Assembly (NCBI GenBank): GCA_023807065.1
Contig: JAJJLU010004249.1
Location: 1 to 16,042 of the forward strand
DNA: 16,042 nucleotides
Direction: 5' to 3'
DNA from: Isotricha intestinalis
Lineage: Eukaryota > Ciliophora > Litostomatea > Vestibuliferida > Isotrichidae
Shown here: positions 1 through 8,600 of the stretch, piece by piece
Layout: each line of letters starts with the position of its first letter
Position numbering within the stretch: the first letter of the stretch is position 1
Made by a program: the position numbers and the translations under genes
The notes under the pieces: generated by a model
What the model saw: only the letters and a program-made list of their open reading frames with translations
Databases searched by the model: none
What the model was told of the DNA's origin: nothing

Positions 1-135
1 CAAAGAAGTATAAGTGAAAAAGATTTTTATTTTGTTTTCTGTGGGCGAAATTACGCAGATCCGCACAGTATTGCATATTTAATTAATAAAAATTTAATTT
101 TAAAGTTAAAAAAAATAACACATTTATTTTTTTAG
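1..135. other. GC-rich patch at window edge, unassigned
   Basis: Positions about 34-76 are roughly half G/C, in a region where everything else is near pure A/T. The plus strand is open from base 1 to a TAG at 133-135 and could be the last 44 codons of a gene. The minus strand is open from an ATG at 74-76 to the window edge and could be the first 25 codons of one. Both readings need GC-ending codons (GGG and CCG, or GCG, CTG and GCC) that genes here avoid. A nested hairpin is possible, with CTGTG at 39-43 pairing with CACAG at 64-68 and a GCG/CGC stem inside. It could be a structured RNA, a repeat end or a conserved protein segment. The window cuts it, so I leave it unassigned. Confidence 0.2.
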
Positions 136-219
136 GGAAATTATAGTTTTTTTATAAAATTTTCCCAATTTATTTAATTTGAAAATTTATTTGTTAAAAA
201 AAAAATATTTTTTTATTTT

Positions 220-948
220 TTATTTAAATACTTTTCCTCTTTTTTGAATATAATAATCATTCATTTCATAATTTAAATATTTATTTATATTATTTTTTTG
301 TAAAATATTTGGAATATAAAAATTTAAATCATAAATTTTATTTTTTGGTTTCTGAATTTTATTATATTTACTTAATCTCTTTTGTTTTTTCTTATTGTTA
401 TTTTCTGTGGAAATATTATTTAATTCATATTTATTAATTAAAGGAAGATTCTTTTTATTATTTGAAGAAATATCATTTTGAGTTTTAACTAAATGAATAT
501 TAAGTTTATTATTAAAATTTCTTGAAGAATTATTTACTTTAATATTATTAAAAATATTATTTTCTTTTTTATTTCTTTCATTGTTTATATCATCATTAGA
601 AAAAGAATATAAATTTTTTTCTTCAGTTTTAAAAAAATTATTATAACTATTCATTAATAAAAATTTAGTATCTACTCTATTATTATAAATATACTTTAAA
701 TTTTTAATATCTTGTTTATTATTATATGAAAAAAAATTATTTATATTTTCTGAATCAGAAACAATTTTTCTTTCTTTTCTTTTTTTTTTTGAAAAAATTG
801 AATCTTTTGAAAAATTAGTTTTTTTAGGAATAATATTTAAATTATCTTGAACAACATATAAATTTTTTGAACTTAAAAAATTATGAATAGGAGATTTTTT
901 ATTATATAAATTTTTAACAAAAGTTTCAAAACCAATTCTTTTCATCAT
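220..948 (-). CDS. Hypothetical Lys/Asn-rich basic protein, 242 aa
   Basis: I do not recognise this protein. The frame starts with a double Met (MMKRIGFETF) and ends in TAA. It is dominated by Asn and Lys, with basic clusters such as KKKRKERK (about residue 55) and KKKQKRLSKY (about 187). There is no signal peptide, no membrane segment and no Cys pattern, so a soluble, largely disordered protein is likely. The basic runs could act as nuclear-localisation or nucleic-acid-binding segments, but that is inference from composition alone. The N-terminal 25 residues and the C-terminal 40 (DLNFYIPNILQKNNINKYLN region) are less repetitive and would be the parts to search. It diverges from the next gene across a 121-bp gap. 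In a genome this AT-rich, a 242-codon frame in ordinary start and stop context supports a real gene. Confidence 0.6.
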   Translation of the reverse strand: MMKRIGFETFVKNLYNKKSPIHNFLSSKNLYVVQDNLNIIPKKTNFSKDSIFSKKKRKERKIVSDSENINNFFSYNNKQDIKNLKYIYNNRVDTKFLLMNSYNNFFKTEEKNLYSFSNDDINNERNKKENNIFNNIKVNNSSRNFNNKLNIHLVKTQNDISSNNKKNLPLINKYELNNISTENNNKKKQKRLSKYNKIQKPKNKIYDLNFYIPNILQKNNINKYLNYEMNDYYIQKRGKVFK

Positions 949-1069
949 TTATTTTTAATAAATAAATTAATAATTATATTATTATAAATTATTATTGAAA
1001 ATAAGTTAAGAGAGATAATTTAATTTTTAAACATTATTAAACTATTTTTATTTATACAAATTTTTTTTC
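949..1069. promoter_or_regulatory. Divergent intergenic region, putative shared promoter
   Basis: These 121 bases separate the start codons of two divergently transcribed genes, so the promoters and 5' leaders of both must lie here. The sequence is almost entirely A/T. The only interruptions are a short AAGTTAAGAGAGAT stretch near 1003-1016 and isolated G/C bases. I see no defined motif. The assignment rests on gene orientation alone. Confidence 0.35.
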
Positions 1070-1846
1070 ATGTGTTTCAAAATTGAAAATGAAATAATAA
1101 GTAATATTAATATGAAATTTGAAAAAGATTTAAAAGATATTAAAGAATCAATAAAAAATTTAGAAGAAAATTCTACTGAAAATTTTAATGGAAATTTAGA
1201 AAAAATTTATTGTATTTTTAAAAATTTAGAAACAATGAAATATTTAGAAGAATTATATTTAAAATTGAAAGGAAGTTCAAATAAAGAAAATTTAATTGAG
1301 AATAGTGAAAACAAAAATATAAATAGTGATAAAAATTCTTATTTAGTAAAAAAAAAAGAAAATTTAAATATTAATTTAAATTTAAGTAATAATAGTAAAA
1401 ATAATAAAAAAGATTATTTTAATAATTCAATTAGTTTTCAAGAAAGTACAAGAGATTTTTCTTTTATTAATGAAGAAAAAAAAATGATTAAAAACGAAAA
1501 TGATTTAATTAATAAATCTAATTATGATAATGATAAAAAAAATAATAATAATGATAATAATATTTTATTAATTAATTTCGAGAAAAAAATAAAAGAAAAA
1601 ATAGAAGATGATGAAATAATTGAAATACAAAATAAAATAGAAAATGAAGAAAAAAAAAAGATTAAAAAAGAAATAATAAATCTTTTAGAACAAAATCCTT
1701 TTATTAAAAATAAATATGCAAAAAAAAATAATATAAATATAAAAGAAATAAATAATAAAATAAATGGAATTGAAGATATAGATTATTTAGATGAAATATT
1801 TGAAATAATAACTTTATATAAAAATTATTTTAATGAAGAAAAATAA
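1070..1846 (+). CDS. Hypothetical acidic, helix-rich protein, 258 aa
   Basis: I do not recognise a family. Residues about 1-70 alternate charged and hydrophobic positions (FEKDLKDIKESIKNLEEN and after), as in a coiled coil. Residues about 85-165 are low-complexity Asn/Lys/Ser. Residues about 165-258 form a second charged helical region (KKIKEKIEDDEIIEIQNKI) that ends in a leucine-rich stretch with NLLEQNPFIKNKY. There is no signal peptide or membrane segment. The ATG at 1070 is the first in the frame after an in-frame TAA at 1028; Met15 (ATG at 1112) is an alternative start. The stop is TAA. The next gene follows on the same strand after 73 bp. A coiled-coil cytoskeletal or scaffold role is plausible but inferred only from composition. 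Confidence 0.6.
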   Translation: MCFKIENEIISNINMKFEKDLKDIKESIKNLEENSTENFNGNLEKIYCIFKNLETMKYLEELYLKLKGSSNKENLIENSENKNINSDKNSYLVKKKENLNINLNLSNNSKNNKKDYFNNSISFQESTRDFSFINEEKKMIKNENDLINKSNYDNDKKNNNNDNNILLINFEKKIKEKIEDDEIIEIQNKIENEEKKKIKKEIINLLEQNPFIKNKYAKKNNINIKEINNKINGIEDIDYLDEIFEIITLYKNYFNEEK

Positions 1847-1919
1847 ATTATTTTATATAAAAATTGGTAAAAATAAATTAATAAATTTAAAAAAATTTAA
1901 ATAAAAAGAAAAATAAAAA

Positions 1920-3878
1920 ATGTCAAATTTTGAAGAAAAAAAAAATAAATTTACAAATCAAAAAAAAGAAGAACCAATATATATAATGACTGTAGAATTA
2001 GAAAAAGGAAAAAATGAAAGTATAAAAATTTTTCCAAGTTCAAAACCAAAAGAATTAGCATATGAATTTTGTAAAAATCATAATTTAGATTTTTCTTCTT
2101 TATCTTATTTAACAGAAGAAATAACAAATTTATTTAAAAAAGTCCCTATTAAAAAAGAAATAAATATTATTGAGAAAATTGATGAAGTTGATGAAGAAGA
2201 ATATAATAATAATATATATAATGAAAATTCATATAATAAAAAGAAAATAAATTATATTAATAATAATTATTATGATTATTCTAATGATAAAAATTCTCAT
2301 ATAATTGATTTATATAATAATAATCAATTAGAAAAAGAAGAAAAAATAGATTTTAGTGGAACAAAAGGAAGAATAGATTCAATTGAAGACTTTAATAATA
2401 ATAATAATAACAATTCTAATAATAACAATAATAATAATAGTAATAATAATAGTAATAACAACATTAATTCTTTTAATAATAATAATAATAATACTTTTAA
2501 CAACAACAATAATTTTAATAAGAATAATAATAATAATAATGATAATACTTTTAATAATAATAATAATAATTCTATTAATTTAGATTTTGATATTGAAAAT
2601 AATAATAATCTAAATAGCAGAAAGAAGTTAATTGAAGATTACAATTTTTATAATGGAAATAAAAAAAATAAAAAAACAAAGAATATATATTTGAAAAAAA
2701 ACGAAGAAGAAAAAAATATAATGAATGATAATTTAGATTTTTTTAATTCAAGAAAAAAAGTGATTTCCTATGAAGAATTTTTTAATAATTTTAAGAATAA
2801 TATATCTAATCGTTCGAATTATTTTAAGAAGAAAACATATAATAAAAATTATAAGAAATTAAAAAAAGAATATAAAAGTTTTAATTCAAATTATATTTTT
2901 AATATATCAAATACAGAAAATAATATAATAAATAAAAGTAATAATATTAATAATATTTATAGTAAATATAATACATTAACTCAAACTTTTTCAGAAAATT
3001 CAATAAAAGAGAAATTTAAAGAAAATTTAAATAAATCAAAGAAAATAAATAAAAATTTATTTTCTCAAAATAAAAATAATTTTGAAAATAATATTGAAAA
3101 TTATTTAATTAATTCAAATGTTTTAGATGAAGTTTATCAAAATAAAATAAATGATGAAAGTATTTTTATTTCTAAATTAAATTCTCCTAATAAAATCAAT
3201 TTAAATAAGAAAAAATTAAGTTTAAATGAATTTTCAATATCAAATTCAATAAAAAATAATTTATCAGAAAAAAATTTTAGGAAAAGTTATTCTTCTCAAC
3301 AAAGAAAGAATAATCAAAATATTTTCTTTAATTTTCCAAATTCAAAAAGTGAAAGAAATAAATATTTATTATATAAAAATAAAAGAAGTAGAATTAAATT
3401 AGAAAATGAAAATTTTAAAAATTATTCTTTTTCTCCTTATTTAAATAATTCAAATCAAAGAAAAAAAATTTTTTTAAATGAAAATGAAATATTAAATAAT
3501 GATAATAAGAAATATTTAAAAAAAAGAAATTCTTATTTACTTTTAAAAACAGATAATTTTAGTCCAAGAAAAAAAAATAATAATATTAATAATAATATTA
3601 TAAACTTTAATGTGAATGATAAAAAAATAAATGAAATTGATAAAGAAAAAATATTAAAAAAAATTTTTCTTTTATTAGATCCTGAAAATAAAGGTTTTAT
3701 TGAATTAAATAACACCGAAAAAATTCCAATGAAAATTATTATTATATTATCTCCTATTTTTAATGATTCAAAAGATAAAATTTATTACAATGAATTTATA
3801 AGTAAAGGTAATAATTTAATTGATAAAATATCTTTTGATTATAAAAGAATACTTTTAGATTTTTCTTCAAAAATATAA
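1920..3878 (+). CDS. Ubiquitin-like (PFU-type) N-terminus, poly-Asn middle, EF-hand-like C-terminus protein, 652 aa
   Basis: Residues about 18-75 read as a small beta-grasp-like module: YIMTVELEKGKNESIKIFPS, then KELAYEFCKNHNLD, then SLSYLTEEITNLF. This order (short beta strands, 'dp..LA.eFc..H.Ld', closing helix) is what I know from ciliate and flagellate proteins with a PFU- or ubiquitin-like start. Residues about 158-225 are an Asn-rich tract, and 230-570 are disordered Lys/Asn/Ser sequence with repeated SxRKK-like patches. Residues about 577-645 look like a degenerate EF-hand pair. Loop 1 (587-598, DPENKGFIELNN) keeps D1, G6 and I8 but has N at position 12. Loop 2 (614-625) keeps I8 and E12 but starts with F, so calcium binding is doubtful. 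The protein is probably cytoskeletal or basal-body associated; that is inference from the architecture. It converges on the gene to its right. Confidence 0.75.
   Translation: MSNFEEKKNKFTNQKKEEPIYIMTVELEKGKNESIKIFPSSKPKELAYEFCKNHNLDFSSLSYLTEEITNLFKKVPIKKEINIIEKIDEVDEEEYNNNIYNENSYNKKKINYINNNYYDYSNDKNSHIIDLYNNNQLEKEEKIDFSGTKGRIDSIEDFNNNNNNNSNNNNNNNSNNNSNNNINSFNNNNNNTFNNNNNFNKNNNNNNDNTFNNNNNNSINLDFDIENNNNLNSRKKLIEDYNFYNGNKKNKKTKNIYLKKNEEEKNIMNDNLDFFNSRKKVISYEEFFNNFKNNISNRSNYFKKKTYNKNYKKLKKEYKSFNSNYIFNISNTENNIINKSNNINNIYSKYNTLTQTFSENSIKEKFKENLNKSKKINKNLFSQNKNNFENNIENYLINSNVLDEVYQNKINDESIFISKLNSPNKINLNKKKLSLNEFSISNSIKNNLSEKNFRKSYSSQQRKNNQNIFFNFPNSKSERNKYLLYKNKRSRIKLENENFKNYSFSPYLNNSNQRKKIFLNENEILNNDNKKYLKKRNSYLLLKTDNFSPRKKNNNINNNIINFNVNDKKINEIDKEKILKKIFLLLDPENKGFIELNNTEKIPMKIIIILSPIFNDSKDKIYYNEFISKGNNLIDKISFDYKRILLDFSSKI
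2391..2580 (+). repeat. AAT/AAC triplet-repeat tract coding for poly-Asn
   Basis: This is a long in-frame run of AAT with scattered AAC, TCT/AGT and ACT/TTT codons, giving Asn blocks of 4-7 broken by Ser, Thr and Phe. A unit resembling ACT-TTT-(AAT)n recurs, once as ACT-TTT-AAC. Mixed AAT/AAC use suggests the tract is old or selected at protein level rather than a fresh slippage. The other frames and the opposite strand stay open here (Ile-, Leu- or Thr-rich), which is an expected by-product of triplet repeats and not overlapping genes. Confidence 0.85.
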
Positions 3879-4018
3879 TTATTTACTTTTTACTTTATTA
3901 TTTAATTAAAAAATCATTAAATTTTTTTTTTAAATTTATTTAAAATAATTATAAATAATTCTTTAACAATTAATAAATAAACTCAATTAAAAAAATAATA
4001 TTAAAATTTATAAAAAAA

Positions 4019-5428
4019 TTAATTATCTTTTTTTTTACTATTACTTTTAATTCTTAATTTATATTTTGTTTTTGGATTAAAAGTTAATCTATAATTATCA
4101 TTATAAATATTAGGACAAGTTAATAAAGTTTGAAAATTATAAATATCTTTAAATTTATCATTTTCAATTTTTTTTTTTTTATTTACTCTTTTTAATAATA
4201 AATCAGTTTTATTTAATAAATTTATTTCTCTTTCATTTTCATATAAATCATTTATTCCTATAATAATATCATCTGAAATTCCTTTTGAATGAATGTAGTT
4301 TAAATTTAATTTATTAAAATGATTTTTTTTTTGATTCTTTCTTATTTCATTTTCTTTTTTTTTTTTTATATTTTCTAAACATTGGTTTATTATTATTCTT
4401 TTATTTTTTTCTTTTTCTGTTTTTTCTTTTGTATTTGTTATAAAATCAAAAGTACTTTTAAATTTAAAAGTATTAAAAAAATTTTTTTCTTCATTTTCAT
4501 TTGTTTTAACTTCAATTATTTTTTTTTTCGAATTTAAAATATTATTTCGAAAATGTATTTTTTTTAAAGTTAATGTATAATCTTTAGTTCTTATTTTTCC
4601 TTTATTAAATTCTTCAATTAAAAATTTAGAATTTTTTTTTTTAAGTGAAGCATCAATAATAATTAGCTTTTTATCATTTTGTGTTTTTTTTTTTTTTTCT
4701 TCCTCAATTTTATTTATCATTTGAGTTAAATGTTCAATAGAATTAATTGAATCATTTCCTCGGATATTTTTATTTTTTTTTTTTTTTGAATATCCTATTT
4801 CATAATCAGAATAACTTTGTGAATTTTCATTATCTAAAAGAATAGAATTTAAAAAATTTATTGTTGGTTCTTCTAATTGTTTATCTAAATTTAAAAATGG
4901 TTTTATACTTTTTTTTCTTTTGTTTGGGCCTAAATTTTTTTCAATTATTTTTTCATTCTTTTTTTTTATTTTCTCTTTATAACTTTTTAAATAAAATAAT
5001 ATTTCTTTTCCTAAAGGAAATAAATTTGAAAGAAAAGTACATTCATTATAAATTGAATATTTTATTATTAAATGAGATTCAAATAAAGAAAAATAATTAG
5101 ATATAAATTCATTTTGAAAATCAAAAAAAAGATTTAATTCATGATAAATTGAAAGAAAATGACAAGGAACATTTTTTATTAGTTTATTTATTTTATAATA
5201 ACCAAAATAAGTTGGATTTTCTTCTTCTTTATAATTTTCTTTTATTTCTTTTGTATAAATATATGGATTTGAATATTTATCATGAAATTTTTCATATACT
5301 TTATTTTTTATTCTTAAAATTCTTCTTCTTTTTTCTCTTAATTCTTTATCTAATTTATCCAATACAGATTTTCTCTTTGTTTTTCTTATTGAATTTTCTC
5401 TTTGATTTAAAAGACTTTTTCTTCTCAT
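4019..5428 (-). CDS. Hypothetical basic Lys-rich protein, 469 aa
   Basis: I do not recognise this family. The first 45 residues are very basic and helical, with two RRKSL/KRKSV-type sites (Ser5 and Ser21) that match the loose consensus for basophilic kinases such as PKA. Residues about 50-155 are the most protein-like part, lower in Lys and with aromatic residues, Cys and Pro (PTYFGYYKINKLIKNVPCHF, then an FFDFQNEFISNYF helix). They look like a folded helical core. The rest is low-complexity Lys/Asn/Glu with predicted coiled-coil runs, and ends in a basic tail. I see no signal peptide and no clear membrane helix. The ATG at 5426-5428 is the first in the frame and the stop is TAA. It converges on the EF-hand-like gene (140 bp between stops) and lies 238 bp downstream of the large PAS gene on the same strand. 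Confidence 0.65.
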   Translation of the reverse strand: MRRKSLLNQRENSIRKTKRKSVLDKLDKELREKRRRILRIKNKVYEKFHDKYSNPYIYTKEIKENYKEEENPTYFGYYKINKLIKNVPCHFLSIYHELNLFFDFQNEFISNYFSLFESHLIIKYSIYNECTFLSNLFPLGKEILFYLKSYKEKIKKKNEKIIEKNLGPNKRKKSIKPFLNLDKQLEEPTINFLNSILLDNENSQSYSDYEIGYSKKKKNKNIRGNDSINSIEHLTQMINKIEEEKKKKTQNDKKLIIIDASLKKKNSKFLIEEFNKGKIRTKDYTLTLKKIHFRNNILNSKKKIIEVKTNENEEKNFFNTFKFKSTFDFITNTKEKTEKEKNKRIIINQCLENIKKKKENEIRKNQKKNHFNKLNLNYIHSKGISDDIIIGINDLYENEREINLLNKTDLLLKRVNKKKKIENDKFKDIYNFQTLLTCPNIYNDNYRLTFNPKTKYKLRIKSNSKKKDN

Positions 5429-5581
5429 TTTTTATTCTTTTTTTAATTTTTTTAATTGTTAAAGTTTTTTTCATATATTTATTTATTTAAAGGAATTTGA
5501 ATAAAATATTTAGATTTTCTTTTTTTAAATATAATATTAATAAAAGTTTATTTATTAATTATAAATCATATATCTATTATT

Positions 5582-5623
5582 TATTTGAAATATACATTTC
5601 CAATAAAATATATTTGAAATATA
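5582..5623. repeat. 13-bp direct repeat TATTTGAAATATA, two copies
   Basis: TATTTGAAATATA occurs at 5582-5594 and again at 5611-5623, 29 bp apart, in the 238-bp gap between the end of the PAS/TmcB gene and the start of the 469-aa gene. Each copy is close to a palindrome around TTGAA. It could be a promoter element for the downstream minus-strand gene or a chance match in A/T-rich DNA. Confidence 0.3.
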
Positions 5624-5666
5624 TAAAAAAAATATATAACAGAATTTCCAAGTTCAAAAAAAAAAT

Positions 5667-8600
5667 TTAAGAAATACTTTCTTTAAAAAAAGCAGTATGA
5701 AAAAGTTTAGTACCATCTTTAACTAAATATTCTTTTTTTTTCATATAAACTTCAATTCCAAAAGTCATAATAACAATGACTATAATTTCAAATAAGAAGA
5801 AAACAACATTTAATAAAATAGTTAAATTTTGTAGATTTTGTCTAATAGAAAAATAATCATGTAGATAACAAAAATAAAATTGAGATTGAATTTGACTAAA
5901 AACAAATTCAATATTTTCTTGAACTTTATTAAAAACATCAGTCATAATAAATTTTTTAATATTACTTTTAGAAATATTATTATTTGAATATGCTAAAATA
6001 TTTTGATAATCTCCTATTATTTGATTAAATTTTTGAGCAATTAATTCATAACCTAAAATTATTCCTTCTAAACAATAACCATTATTTCTTATTAAATAAG
6101 TCTTACAAAGATTATAATTATTACATAAAAAGTTTAAATCTACTTTTGAATTATTCATCATTATATTTACTTGTTCCCAAAAATATTTAACTTGGGTAAA
6201 TATATTAAAGTCTTTACTTGATGTTATTTCACTTATTTTATTTTCATATGTTGTTATATTGATATTATAATTTAATAAATCTTTAGGAATTTTACTTTGA
6301 GTTAATATTAATTTCCTTACTGAAGTTATTGTTAAAGGTAATGTTGAAAAATATGTTACAAAGGAATTAAAGGTATTTAATAATATTTTATTTCTATTTT
6401 TATATTTTATTGTATTTTCTAAATGAAGATAAAATATTATAAAACTACTTATTAAAAATATAAATACTATTATATTCAAAATATATGATATTATTATTTT
6501 TTGTTGATTTAATAATTTTAATAATGTATGATTTGATATTGCAGCTTCTTTATTTGTTTTTTTTTCTTCTTTTATTTTTATATGATTTTTCTTATTATTT
6601 AATAAATTTATATTTGATTTATTTATTAAATTTGAATTATTTGATGTATTTAATATACTTTTTGTGCTTATATTATTTGTCATTATTGAAGAATTTATTT
6701 GATTATTATTTGAAGAATTAATTAAATGTGATAAATTTGAATTTATTGGTATTCCATTATCATCCAAATTTATCTTTTCTTTTTTTATTCTTCCTTGTAA
6801 AAAATTTTGTCTAAAATTTTGAAAAGCTATTTTATTTTCCATTGTAAAATTATGTAATAAAACAATAAAAAGTCTTATTTTTTGTCTCATATAAAAATTT
6901 TCAGGTCGATTTTTAAATGTTCCTTTTTCATTTTTTTTATCATCTAAAAACATTTCTATTATTAATTTAAATATAATTCTATTGAATTTATGAAATAAAG
7001 AAAAAGCAATAGTAAAAAAAGATAAATTTGAAATTAACCATAATAATTCTAAAGTAATAATAATTTTTTGAGAATATAAAAGAAAAGAAGAATAATAATC
7101 AGTATCTTCATTTAAAAATTTTTCAATTATTGTTAAAATAGGTTCATTAAAATTATTAACTGCAAAAAATAATACTTTAATAAAAGAAGATAAAACTTCT
7201 TGTTTTATTTGTTTTCTATATTCATTAAAAAAATAAATATCAATATCAAAATAAATATTATTTTTAGAATCTAATTTAATAGCATCATTAGTTAAATAAA
7301 TAGAATAATATAATTCTTTAAATATTTGAGAATTATAAGTAGAATTTTCCCAAGTTTTAGTAATTTTCATAAAATTACCATAAATTCTACTCATACAATT
7401 CTTTCCAATGTTTTTATCATAATTTATCATTTCTAAATAAAAATCACTTATTGAATTTTGTAAATTATTTATTGAATATTTTAAATATTCAAACATTTCT
7501 TCTTCTGTTATTTCCATATTTGAATAATGACCAAATTGATACATTTCTGTTAATAATGCTGATTGAAAATATATTATTTTATCTTTTATTTGAGATACTT
7601 TATATAAAAATAATCCTATTGATGATATTTTGTTTATTCTTATTAATTGATATATTACATTGAATATTGATAAACTAAAACATATTAATATTAATAAGTT
7701 ATTTAAATTTTCTAATTTACATAATTTATATATAAATTTATGTTTTATTCTTCTTTTCTTATTTAAATTCTTTTTATTATTATTATTATTATTTTTATTA
7801 TTATTATTATTGTTATTATTATTATTGTTTGAATAACTAAAATTTGAAGAAATAGAATTTTCAGAAATAAAATTTCTAGAAGCAGATAATTTATTAATAA
7901 AATTAGAAGTAGCTGAATTATTATTATGAATGAAATGAGAATGATTAGTATTTTTTATAGTATTATGATGTTCAATATCTTCTTTATAACCTTCTTCATT
8001 ATTCATTATATCTCTAAATTTAAATATATAAATAGGAATATCATAAATTTTTTTAATATTTCCTTTAAATAATATTTGTAATGTTGCATTTGAAACACAT
8101 TGAACAATTTCATCATTATTTAATATCATACTTGCATTATAATAAATATTTGTATTATTAATTAATTGATTATTTAAAAAATTATTTTCATTACTAATAT
8201 CACTAACATTATTTTTAATATGTAAAATAAAATCTATTAAATTTCTTATATTTTCATCTTTTTCACTTGAATCAGTTAATTTATTTAAAGCTTTAATAAT
8301 ATTTTGAACCATCAAAGGTTTACTTCTTACAAATTCCATACTTTCTTTACTTTCAGAAATTAAAGTTTTTGTATCAATTTTATTTATATCATTTGAAATT
8401 TCTAAACTTTTTTTATTTGGAATAAACATTTTATCATTTAATTCATTATTATTATTTAAAAGAAATAAATTTTTACTATAATGTTCAACATCATTAAATT
8501 CCATTTCATGTTTAACTTGATTAATAATATCTAAAGTTTTTTTAAATTTTTTTTCAATTTCCTTAACATTAATATCGAATAAATCAATTAATTCAACATC

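Noticed and set aside
2324..2583. Open frames on both strands rich in Leu or Ile/Thr across the poly-Asn tract
   Set aside because: They are by-products of the AAT/AAC triplet repeat, which stays open in several frames. Their composition is pure repeat and the real frame runs through them.
3533..3715. Minus-strand 60-codon hydrophobic frame
   Set aside because: It is antisense to the EF-hand-like end of the 652-aa gene, whose motifs identify the true strand.
4861..5490. Two plus-strand frames of 79 and 113 codons rich in Phe and Leu
   Set aside because: They are antisense to the Lys-rich 469-aa gene; Lys codons read backwards give Phe and Leu. No start context or motif supports them.
6485..7663. 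Plus-strand frames of 70-78 codons resembling membrane helices
   Set aside because: They lie antisense inside the large PAS/TmcB frame. The hydrophobic look comes from complementing Asn/Lys-rich sequence.
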